Shown here piece by piece: positions 8,812 through 16,425 of a stretch of 64,000 nt of DNA (its first letter is position 1; each line of letters starts with the position of its first letter). The stretch is from Phycisphaerae bacterium. GTDB lineage: Bacteria; Planctomycetota; Phycisphaerae; Sedimentisphaerales; Anaerobacaceae. The stretch covers positions 39,443 through 103,442 of the forward strand of contig JAUWBI010000001.1 in the NCBI GenBank assembly GCA_030601745.1, written 5' to 3'. A program made the position numbers and the translations under genes. The notes below the pieces were generated by a model. That model was not told the DNA's origin and made no database searches. It worked only from the letters and a program-made list of their open reading frames with translations.

Positions 8812-8874
8812 TTAGCTTCTTCTTCTTAAAAGCACCGCACCCAAGCCGAGCAGTAACAGTGTGGCAGGTTCGGA
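8812..8874 (-). other. PEP-CTERM-like sorting tail stranded behind a stop codon
   Basis: Directly after the TAA of the propeller gene, in the same frame, the minus strand reads SEPATLLLLGLGAVLLRRRS and then TAA (8812-8814). This is an excellent match to the PEP-CTERM signal: a Pro-Glu-Pro-like motif, a single hydrophobic helix and a terminal Arg cluster. There is no start codon of its own. It is either a pseudogenised sorting signal, a product of stop readthrough, or an assembly/base error at 8875-8877. Confidence 0.8.
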
Positions 8875-10308
8875 TTATTCCCAGCACGCATTTTGGTCGT
8901 CGAGGCCGCAGTGAAGCCACTCGGAGGCAAATACCACGAAATCCACAAAATCAACTTTGCAATCGCCGTCAGCGTCCATAGTCAGTGGAGCGATACATTC
9001 TCCTCTCGTAATAAGCAACTCATAACTGCCTCTCTCGCCATTAAAGCCAGCTATGCGGATATGATAGGTCTTGCCTTTCACGGCATCAAACGAGACTTTT
9101 GATTGTGTGTTATTGAGACTGTAGTCGTCATTGCAGGCCAATTCTTCCCCTCCGCACGCATTAAAGACACTAAGCGTTGTATCGAATGTGCTTCCGTCTG
9201 TACTGACGGTAACACTACCACCATTCTGCGGCTGATAGTAATGCCATACATCAAAGGTGTCGTTATAACCGCAGCTGCTTTCGTCAACGCCAGTGGCTCC
9301 AAGAGTGCTGCCATATCGTGGAACTCGCTCTAATACCTTTACCGCTCCACAAGTGTCGTAGTAGTGGCAGCCGTAGATGTCCTCGTTTCCATTGCGGTCA
9401 TCTATCCAGACAACTATGTTACCGTCTATGTCTGGCGTATACTGTTCATCTGTATCCGTACAGATAGGAAATTCGGTTGCGGTATCAAGGTCATAGCCGT
9501 AGATGTCCCTGTTTCCGCTTCGGTGGTCTGTCCACACCACAATATTGCCGTATATGGCAGGCCTATATTGGCGACTTGGTTCCATACAGATAGGAAACTC
9601 GGTTGCGGTATCAAGGTTATAGCCGTAGATGTCCTCGTCTCCTCCAGGAGGGAGGTAATCTTGCCAGACTACGATGTTGTTGTCTATGGCAGGGTGGTCT
9701 TGGGTACCTGGAACTGTACAGATAGGAAATTCGGTCGCGGTATCGAGGTTATAGCCATAGATGTCTCCATTTCCATTGCGGTAATCTGTCCAGACTACGA
9801 TGTTGTTGTCTATGGCAGGGTTGTCTTGGATACCTGGAACTGTACAGATGGGAAATTCGGTCGTGGTATCAAGGTTATAGCCATAGATATCCCAATTCCC
9901 GTTGCGGTAGTCTCGCCACACCACGATATTGCCGTCTATGGCAGGCCAATATTGGTTATTTGTATCTGTACAAATGGAAAACTCGGTTGCGGTATCAAGG
10001 TTATAGCCATAGATGTCCTCGTTTCCATTGCGGTCGTCTTGCCACACCACGATATTGCCGTCTATAGCTGGTGTATACTGACCGTTAGCATTCGTACAGA
10101 TAGGAAATTCGGTTGCGGTATCAAGGTCATAGCCATAGATGTCGTAGTATACGCTCCGGTTTTGCCACACTACGATATTGCCGTCTATAGCAGGCCCTTT
10201 CTGGGCACTTGGTTCCGTACAAATAGGAAAATCAGCCATTACCTCTTGGCCGCCCGACATCACCACAAGAATTACTATTAGTAACACAAGAATTGATTTC
10301 TTTGTCAT
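8875..10308 (-). CDS. secreted seven-repeat beta-propeller protein with dockerin-like C-terminus
   Basis: The ORF opens upstream, but the ATG at 10308 ('MTKKSILVLLIVILVVMSGG') gives a proper signal peptide and has AGGAG eight bases before it; the ATG at 10314 is an alternative. Residues about 25-320 are seven repeats of about 42 residues ('FPICT....Q..PAIDGNIVVW.D.RNGN.DIYGYNLDTATE'), like TolB-type propeller blades. A pre-peptidase C-terminal-like beta-sandwich follows ('DTTLSVFNACGGEELACNDD'), then a dockerin-like segment 'DADGDCKVDFVDFVVFASEW' ending NACWE. A PEP-CTERM tail lies in frame just beyond the stop. The role is unknown; extracellular display is likely. Confidence 0.85.
   Translation of the reverse strand: MTKKSILVLLIVILVVMSGGQEVMADFPICTEPSAQKGPAIDGNIVVWQNRSVYYDIYGYDLDTATEFPICTNANGQYTPAIDGNIVVWQDDRNGNEDIYGYNLDTATEFSICTDTNNQYWPAIDGNIVVWRDYRNGNWDIYGYNLDTTTEFPICTVPGIQDNPAIDNNIVVWTDYRNGNGDIYGYNLDTATEFPICTVPGTQDHPAIDNNIVVWQDYLPPGGDEDIYGYNLDTATEFPICMEPSRQYRPAIYGNIVVWTDHRSGNRDIYGYDLDTATEFPICTDTDEQYTPDIDGNIVVWIDDRNGNEDIYGCHYYDTCGAVKVLERVPRYGSTLGATGVDESSCGYNDTFDVWHYYQPQNGGSVTVSTDGSTFDTTLSVFNACGGEELACNDDYSLNNTQSKVSFDAVKGKTYHIRIAGFNGERGSYELLITRGECIAPLTMDADGDCKVDFVDFVVFASEWLHCGLDDQNACWE
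9355..10240 (-). repeat. seven tandem ~126-bp coding repeats (propeller blades)
   Basis: The DNA encoding the blades is strongly repetitive: 'gatgtc..cgtttccattgcgg' and 'ataggaaattcggttgcggtatcaaggt' recur every 126 bases or so. Near-identical units suggest recent amplification or gene conversion. The antisense ORF 9364-10281 is a by-product. Confidence 0.85.
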
Positions 10309-10314
10309 CTTCAT

Positions 10315-10714
10315 TTCTCCTCTCAAAAAATTGTTAATAATTTCCGGTGCACTAAAAAAGGGCACCACTACCACACGCCCAGTCAAGGTTCGCCAGAACC
10401 CCCAAAGAACGTGCAAGTGATGCCCCTTAGCTCGAAAGTAAGGGGCACCAACTTTCTGCATTTCCTTGGGTACAAAACTGGCGATTCTGACTGGAACACC
10501 AAAAATTCAGTGCAAAAAAGCTATTTACTTGTCAATCTATTTAATTATACCTGTTTTCTGCCTGCCAAGCAAGGAAAAGCGGTTAAAAGATTGCGTTTTA
10601 AGCGCCAACGGGATAAACTTGGCATCAATAGCTGGAAATAAAAGCAGCGTAGGGTAAGAACCACTCTAAAGACTATATTACACTTTTAAATTGCAAGAAC
10701 AATGAGGTATTGAT
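10315..10714. other. intergenic region with a GCCCCTTA hairpin
   Basis: The 400-base gap separates the propeller gene from the divergent AT-rich gene. It holds a perfect 8-bp stem, GCCCCTTA (10422-10429) and TAAGGGGC (10439-10446), around a 9-base loop. Neither side has a T-run, so it is more likely a leader structure or protein site than a terminator. Two short ORFs here (10411 and 10466) look like chance. Confidence 0.45.
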
Positions 10715-11440
10715 ATGTGTCAAAATGACAAGCTTGGCCAATATTTTGTTGCATATTTCGACTTTCTCGGCTTTGAGAAATACGTAGAAGATAATAGTTT
10801 GAATTATATTGTTAACGAATATAAAGATGTGCTCAAAAGTATAAAAGAAAAAGAAGGAATATATTTTGACATAATCACCTGCACTTGGTTTTCAGACACA
10901 TTTTTATTTTATGCTAAGGCCAATTCGGATGAGTTTGAAAGAGCATTCGGGCAAATCCAATGTCTGTCGACAAGCTTTTTTAGGGAGATGATATTTAATC
11001 TCAAGCCACTTAGAGGAGCTCTGACAATAGGTGAATTTTATGCTGAACCTGAACACAATATCTTTCTTGGCGAGGCGCTCATAAAGGCATACAAATATGC
11101 AGAAAATCAGAACTGGTTGGGTTTCGTTTTAACGCCGGAGATAATCACCCTGCTTAAGAAATATGAGTGTGATAAAGAAATAGGTTTTTGTGAACATACG
11201 TACAAGAAATATGAAGTACCATATAAAGAAAACAACAAAAGATTGCTAGCCTGGAGATTAGATAAGTTCAATAGAAATGGCAGTGATATGGATGCGAAAG
11301 ATTATTGGCTTTGGGATGCTGTTGTTAAGATGGAACATACGGCTCCTGAGAAAGCTAAAGTCAAATACAAAAACACTAAGAAATTTATATTAGAAAGTTG
11401 TCCGCGACTAAAAAAACTTGTCGATAAAGAAAACCAATAA
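10715..11440 (+). CDS. hypothetical protein, possibly distantly related to nucleotide-cyclase folds
   Basis: I do not recognise a named family. The 241-residue protein has 'YFVAYFDFLGFEKYVED', 'CTWFSDTFLFYA' and 'LRGALTIGEFYAEPEHNIFL' followed by 'GEALIKAYKYAE'. The order DxxGF, FSDT, RGALTxGE and GxALIxAYxxE recalls uncharacterised proteins with a class III cyclase-like (CHD) fold, but this is a weak inference. No signal peptide or membrane segment is visible. Codon use is markedly AT-rich (Lys/Asn/Ile/Phe/Tyr-rich) compared with its neighbours, suggesting acquisition from elsewhere. It lies alone between a secreted protein gene and the polysaccharide locus; there is no good Shine-Dalgarno sequence beyond GAGGTATTG. 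Confidence 0.6.
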   Translation: MCQNDKLGQYFVAYFDFLGFEKYVEDNSLNYIVNEYKDVLKSIKEKEGIYFDIITCTWFSDTFLFYAKANSDEFERAFGQIQCLSTSFFREMIFNLKPLRGALTIGEFYAEPEHNIFLGEALIKAYKYAENQNWLGFVLTPEIITLLKKYECDKEIGFCEHTYKKYEVPYKENNKRLLAWRLDKFNRNGSDMDAKDYWLWDAVVKMEHTAPEKAKVKYKNTKKFILESCPRLKKLVDKENQ

Positions 11441-11588
11441 ATGTGAATTTCTCCTCCCCGTTTTCATGAGGCCAAGCTTCACGGGAATGACAAAAAGAAT
11501 ATCGAACAAGGAATAAAGAGCGCTGAAGCAAAAGATGTTGTTAGAGCTTGAGATTGCCGCGGCCTGCTGCGCAGGCCTCGCAATGACA

Positions 11589-12530
11589 TCAGAGCAGGTT
11601 TTTACGGTACCAGTCAATTGCTTTTTGGAGGCCTTGGCGGAAGGAGACGGTGGGTTTGTAGGCGAGCAGTTTCTCGGCGAGGGTGATGTCGGCAAGAGAG
11701 TGTTTTATATCGCCGGGGCGAGGGGCGGTGTAGAGCGGCTTAATATTTTTGCCGAGCACTTCGTTGATTACATCGATAGTCTCATTGACGGTTACGGCCT
11801 TGCCGCAGGCGATATTTAGAACCTGGCCTTTGGTTTGCTTGGCTCTTGCAGCAAGTAAGTTGGCCTCGACAACGTTGTCAACGTAGGTGAAATCGCGGGT
11901 CTGCTCACCGTCGCCAAATATGGTCGGCGGTTTATCTCTTAATATAGCCGTTACAAAAGCCGGTATGGCAGCGGCATATTGGCTGGTCGGGTCCTGATGC
12001 GGGCCGAAAACGTTGAAATAACGCAGCGAAATAGTCTCAAGGCCGAAAACCTCATAAAAAACCGAGCAATAGTATTCGCCGGCAAGCTTGCCCACCGCAT
12101 AAGGCGAAAGCGGCACAGGAGGCATCGTCTCGACCTTCGGTAAAGTGGGCGTGTCACCGTAAGTTGAGGAGCTTGACGCATAGACAAAGCGCTTTACGCC
12201 GGCATCACGGGCGGCTAAAAGAAGTGTGAAAGTCGCATCGAGACAGTGCCGGTGCGTTTCGGCAGGGTCATCAATACTGCGCGGCACCGAGGGCAATGCA
12301 CCCTGGTGCAAAACAACATCAATATCCTTCATCGCCGAGCGGGCGATTTTCTCATCACCCATATCGGCTTCTATGAATTCAATCCTGTCTATGATATCAG
12401 CGAGATTGCTCTTTTTGCCTGTAAGCAGATTATCAATGACCCTTACAAAGCAGTTTTCTGAAACGAGTTTGGCTGCGATATTTGAACCGATAAAACCGGC
12501 TCCGCCGGTGACCAAAAATTTGTTCATCAA
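11589..12530 (-). CDS. NAD-dependent NDP-sugar epimerase/dehydratase (extended SDR)
   Basis: This 313-residue extended short-chain dehydrogenase probably epimerises or dehydrates a nucleotide sugar. It has the Rossmann motif 'GGAGFIG' at residues 9-15, the catalytic Tyr144 and Lys148 of 'YAVGK', the Ser-rich 'YASSSSTYG' preceding them, and 'RYFNVFGP' and 'GDGEQTRDFTYVDN' further on, as in UDP-glucose or UDP-GlcNAc 4-epimerases of the WbpP/TviC type. Substrate choice cannot be read off. It is the last gene of the minus-strand exopolysaccharide cluster, about 75 bases below the tyrosine autokinase, so it likely supplies a sugar precursor for the polymer exported by that system. Confidence 0.9.
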   Translation of the reverse strand: MMNKFLVTGGAGFIGSNIAAKLVSENCFVRVIDNLLTGKKSNLADIIDRIEFIEADMGDEKIARSAMKDIDVVLHQGALPSVPRSIDDPAETHRHCLDATFTLLLAARDAGVKRFVYASSSSTYGDTPTLPKVETMPPVPLSPYAVGKLAGEYYCSVFYEVFGLETISLRYFNVFGPHQDPTSQYAAAIPAFVTAILRDKPPTIFGDGEQTRDFTYVDNVVEANLLAARAKQTKGQVLNIACGKAVTVNETIDVINEVLGKNIKPLYTAPRPGDIKHSLADITLAEKLLAYKPTVSFRQGLQKAIDWYRKNLL

Positions 12531-12607
12531 AGAAGCCTTTCACAAATTTGTTGCTCGTTGCTCGCTGCTTGTCCGAGGAGATACAAATTTCTATCTGCTA
12601 TTGCCAA

Positions 12608-14872
12608 TTAAACTGATGAGCGGGCAAGCTGCAACTTCTGGTATTTCTGGTAAGACTTGAACTGCTCGTGGAAGTAGCCGCCCTTCAGAGCCCTTACGGC
12701 AAACAGCACACAGCCAACTATCGTGGCGTTTACTTCTCTGAGCTCGCGAATAGTCCTCTGGGCGGCACCTCTTCTTGTAGCGGCGGCATTGAATACCAAT
12801 ACTGTGCCGTCAACGAGCCGTGCCAGCAGCTTGGCGTCACTTACCAGCAGTATTGGCGGGCCGTCAATTATAACATAATCATGACTCTTACGCCGCTCCT
12901 TAATCAACTGTTCCATCCGCGGACTGCCCAGTAACTCCGCCGGATTAGAAGGTAACTGCCCCGATTCGATTATGTCAAGACCTTCGATAACATTGGACCT
13001 TTTCACATCCTGATAACCACAGAGGCCCGTAAGCAGAGTGCTCAATCCAAATTCAAAGCGTTCAGCTCCCTCATCGGCGGGTCCTGTTCTCGGGAATATT
13101 GTTTGTAAACTCGGGCGTCTGAAATTGGCATCTATAAGCAGCACTTTTTTATTTTCAGCAACCAGAGCTTCCGCAAGATTAACCGCGATGGAAGTTTTGC
13201 CGTCCCCCGCCATACCACTGCTAATAAGCAAAGCCTTCAAAGACTCCGCAGAGCCGGACAGCTTTAAGTTCGTCCTAAGCCGTCTGTAGGATTCGCTTAT
13301 AATAGAATAAGGTGCCTGACGAACAACATGGCAGAGGTCAACGTCCCGAACCCATTCATCCTCGGCTTCATCGGGGACAACACTCAAAAGCGGGATGCGC
13401 AAATATCTGCCCACGTCCCTCGGTGTCCGCACCAGGTCATTGAGGACCTCAATAAGGAGGGCAAGCGCCATACCAAATATAAAGCCCAATATCGTACCGC
13501 TGGGGAAAAAGAACCACCACTGCCGCGAAGCGACCATTTCCAGCGGCACCGGAGCATATCCAGCAAACTGTACCTTGGATGTCTCCGGGTCCTTCTCTAT
13601 TGCCCTGTAGCTCTCAATCAGCGCCTTGATTTCATCAAGCGTCTTTCTTCTCTCATCCCTTATGGCCACCCCCTTTTCATACCGTACACGGGCGCGGTCA
13701 AGGTCTTCCTTTTGTACCTCAGCTTCCTGTCGCAACCTTTCTAATTCTTCGTACCTTTGTTGCAACTCAATTAGTCTGTCCTGTGCATCTTTAAGATTCG
13801 CCTGCCGCGTCTGTTCTGCTATTTCCGCCTTCCTGATTTGTCGTTCTTCTTTGATTTCGCTTATCAGCTCCCGGGTTTGACGCACCACTCTGTGATTTTC
13901 ACCAAACTTTGTAAGTCTGCCTGCAAGCTGCGCTTCTGTAAAGGCAAGCTGCTGGGCAAGCACGACCATAACAGGGTCAACCTCTATTTGACGTTCAATC
14001 TGCTCATTAATAGGACCTGTGGCCAGTTCCTCAAGATTTTCTATTTGAGCTTGAGCTTGCTTTATTACCAGTTTCAGGTCGTCCTGCTTAAGTGCCAAAT
14101 TATCCAATATTATTTCGGTTGTATGCCGGTAATAACGGCCGAGAGGCCTTTCAAGGTCAACTATGCCCGAATCCGTGCGAACAGTAGTCAACGCCAGCTC
14201 GGCTAAATCCAACTCTATTTGAACGCTCTTCAGCCGGTTATTATACTCTGTGAGCTTGGCAGCAACCTCTCCCCTTTTTGTAGTTCCTTGCGAAGCAAGA
14301 AACAATCTCACCATTTCGTTCACTATCAGTGCTGCTTCCTGCGTATCGCCGCAGGTCATTGAGAGAATGACGAACTCGGCATCTCTGTGGGCATAAGCAC
14401 CGAAATTTTTCTTCAAATCCAGAAAGGCTTTTGTCCTACACTGATCTACACTTATAATATTTCCCTTCTCATCAAACTTAGCAAAACGCTGAAACCACCT
14501 GGTCTCTCGAACTTCGGCCCTGTCAATCAAATCCAGCAAAGTAGTCTGCCGCTTTATAATGTTAGCTATCGATACCCGGTGGCCATATTGAATATCCTTA
14601 CCCACCAGAGCCGCCGCGATGGTCATAGGGTCTTTTACTACGGGCGGCAGAACTGTAATATAAGTTTGGGCGGTATATCTTGGAAGATATTTTCCTAAGA
14701 GATACCAGGCCGCGCCGCCCATTATTAAACCTAATATAGTCAGAAAAACTATCAGCAATATGTGCCGACGCAATATTGAAAAAACTTCCTTCGGTGTCAG
14801 TGCAGCAGCAGCCGACGGCCTCGGCCTGGCCACACCTACCATTTTATTGACAGCCTGTCTTTGTTCTATCAT
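12608..14872 (-). CDS. Wzc-type polysaccharide co-polymerase / tyrosine autokinase
   Basis: The 754-residue inner-membrane protein controls chain length and export of exopolysaccharide and autophosphorylates on tyrosine. The Wzz domain starts near residue 25 with the first membrane helix ('HILLIVFLTILGLIMGGAAW'). Long coiled coils cover about 190-430, and the second helix lies near 455-480 ('FFPSGTILGFIFGMALALLI'). The cytoplasmic BY-kinase has Walker A 'SSGMAGDGKTSIAVNLA', Walker A' 'KKVLLIDANFRRP' and Walker B 'YVIIDGPPILLVSDA'. The C-terminus 'GGYFHEQFKSYQKYQKLQLA' carries the tyrosine cluster. It lies between the epimerase and the TPR genes; its membrane partner would be the Wza-like lipoprotein at 22-23.6 kb. 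Confidence 0.93.
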   Translation of the reverse strand: MIEQRQAVNKMVGVARPRPSAAAALTPKEVFSILRRHILLIVFLTILGLIMGGAAWYLLGKYLPRYTAQTYITVLPPVVKDPMTIAAALVGKDIQYGHRVSIANIIKRQTTLLDLIDRAEVRETRWFQRFAKFDEKGNIISVDQCRTKAFLDLKKNFGAYAHRDAEFVILSMTCGDTQEAALIVNEMVRLFLASQGTTKRGEVAAKLTEYNNRLKSVQIELDLAELALTTVRTDSGIVDLERPLGRYYRHTTEIILDNLALKQDDLKLVIKQAQAQIENLEELATGPINEQIERQIEVDPVMVVLAQQLAFTEAQLAGRLTKFGENHRVVRQTRELISEIKEERQIRKAEIAEQTRQANLKDAQDRLIELQQRYEELERLRQEAEVQKEDLDRARVRYEKGVAIRDERRKTLDEIKALIESYRAIEKDPETSKVQFAGYAPVPLEMVASRQWWFFFPSGTILGFIFGMALALLIEVLNDLVRTPRDVGRYLRIPLLSVVPDEAEDEWVRDVDLCHVVRQAPYSIISESYRRLRTNLKLSGSAESLKALLISSGMAGDGKTSIAVNLAEALVAENKKVLLIDANFRRPSLQTIFPRTGPADEGAERFEFGLSTLLTGLCGYQDVKRSNVIEGLDIIESGQLPSNPAELLGSPRMEQLIKERRKSHDYVIIDGPPILLVSDAKLLARLVDGTVLVFNAAATRRGAAQRTIRELREVNATIVGCVLFAVRALKGGYFHEQFKSYQKYQKLQLARSSV

Positions 14873-14875
14873 ATC

Positions 14876-14930
14876 GATTAATTATTGATTATTTTCTATT
14901 GATTATCAGATTATCAATTTTTTCCCGTCT
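14876..14930. repeat. TTGATTATTGATTATC-type tandem repeat
   Basis: cgattaattattgattattttctattgattatcagattatcaattt lies between the autokinase start and the TPR gene stop. It belongs to the same low-complexity family as 6.5 and 35.6 kb. Confidence 0.6.
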
Positions 14931-14940
14931 ATTCCAATTG

Positions 14941-16425
14941 TCATTTATCAACTATCAACGTCAGACGTTCAACAGCCGAGGTTATTCGCTGCCTGGCCGC
15001 CTTCGATGCTTTATCTGCGGAGTTGAGAACTATTTCCAGTGCTTGCTTATAAGCAGCAAGGGCCTCAGCTTCTGCTCCAAGTTCTTCGCGTATCTGTCCT
15101 AAATGCTCATACACCTCCGCTGGTACGGGGATATTATTCTGCTCATACTGTTGTAGTGCGGCCTGCAAAAATTCGGCTGCCTCCGAACTTCTACCGTTTT
15201 TATACAGCACATAAGCATAAGTATCCAGAAAGCCTGGGTTGTTCGGCCTTGCGTCGAGTGCCCGCCTGGCAAACGTGAGAGCCTCGCCCAGCCTTTCATT
15301 ATTTTGAGCAAGCATATACGCCAAATTATTTAAGACACTCATACTATTCGGCATTTCAACTGATAAACTTTCGTACGCAGCGATAGCGCTCTTGAGGTAA
15401 TTATTATCGGAAGTCTTTTCATAGGCCAGGTGTAAAACCTCTGATTTTTTCAGTGTGTAATCAACTCTTGCGCTGCTGCCAGGCCCGGTTATCTGCAGGC
15501 ATTTGTCAATATACCCCAGGGCCTTGTTGTACTCACCGTTAATCTTCGCCAGATTAAACATAGTCAAATTGGCAGCAAGTGAATCAGGATTGGCCTTGAG
15601 TCTTTCTTCGCAATGCCTCAACACCTCTTCGGCTCCCAGCAGGGAGTACATTCTTTGCGAAACCTTATCCGCAAAAATCTCATTTGTGCCCGCCTTGTCA
15701 ACGGCTTTTCGGCAATATTCTATGGCGATTGTTTTATCGCCGAGCTTCAACTTCGCCTCAGCCATCCGCAAATATGCTATGGGAGCCAAATCCCTGCCAA
15801 CGTACTTTCCGCCCTCTTCAAAGACCTTATCAAACTTCCCATTTAACACGAGTGCCTGCAAATACCCATCGAATGCTGCTGCGCGGGGGCCCAAACGCCT
15901 TTCATAGCGTTTGGGTGTACCGTCACCCTTGCTATCCTTCTGACCTTTCTGCCACGCCTGTCCATATAATTGCTCTGCCCTGTCGAATTCACCTTCGGCT
16001 ATAGCAAACGCCCCCGCTCGATTGTACCACAGGACACTATCGGGAAATTTCCGCAGAGTCTCGTCATAGAATTTTTTTAGTGCTTCTTTTTTGCCAAGCT
16101 GCAGGTAAATCTGTTCAAGCAATGCTCTTGCGGGAACCTCTTCCGCAGCAGCTTGCGGCTGTTCAATCGTACTTTTAAGTTCGGTTATAGCATCCTCATC
16201 TCGGCCTGCCCGCTGATAGGCCTTTGCCAGGGCAATATGGATGTCAAGCTCGGGTGACAATGCCTTGCTCATTTTGAAGTCATCGATTGCTTTATCATAA
16301 TTTGCCATCAAAAAATTTACTTCACCTCTTACCCGCCAGGCCAATGCATTGTTCTGATTGCTCTGAAGACTTCGATTTGTCAGGTCCAATGCCTCTTTCA
16401 GACGACCTGTCTCATTGCCAGCCAC
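14941..16425 (-). CDS. TPR-repeat protein, probably the C-terminal part of a frameshifted giant TPR protein
   Basis: The 494 residues are TPR units almost throughout, for example 'LAWRVRGEVNFLMANYDKAI', 'NLAYMLAQNNERLGEALTFA' and 'LDTYAYVLYKNGRSSEAAEF'. The nominal start is a GTG at 16425 without a ribosome-binding site, and it overlaps the end of the upstream TPR ORF by 28 bases. There is no signal peptide. The upstream ORF breaks off in the middle of a TPR unit exactly where this one takes up the pattern, so both are best read as one protein of about 1,660 residues. In exosortase loci, large TPR proteins often accompany the export machinery. Confidence is high for TPR content and moderate for the split interpretation. 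Confidence 0.8.
   Translation of the reverse strand: MAGNETGRLKEALDLTNRSLQSNQNNALAWRVRGEVNFLMANYDKAIDDFKMSKALSPELDIHIALAKAYQRAGRDEDAITELKSTIEQPQAAAEEVPARALLEQIYLQLGKKEALKKFYDETLRKFPDSVLWYNRAGAFAIAEGEFDRAEQLYGQAWQKGQKDSKGDGTPKRYERRLGPRAAAFDGYLQALVLNGKFDKVFEEGGKYVGRDLAPIAYLRMAEAKLKLGDKTIAIEYCRKAVDKAGTNEIFADKVSQRMYSLLGAEEVLRHCEERLKANPDSLAANLTMFNLAKINGEYNKALGYIDKCLQITGPGSSARVDYTLKKSEVLHLAYEKTSDNNYLKSAIAAYESLSVEMPNSMSVLNNLAYMLAQNNERLGEALTFARRALDARPNNPGFLDTYAYVLYKNGRSSEAAEFLQAALQQYEQNNIPVPAEVYEHLGQIREELGAEAEALAAYKQALEIVLNSADKASKAARQRITSAVERLTLIVDK

Noticed and set aside
9355-10240. regularly spaced repeats that could suggest a CRISPR array
   Set aside because: The period is about 126 bases, repeats are imperfect and protein-coding, and no cas gene is present.
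9364-10281. 305-residue plus-strand ORF with repeats (IAVYGRPIL...)
   Set aside because: Antisense shadow of the seven propeller blades; the minus-strand gene has signal peptide, ribosome-binding site and recognisable fold.
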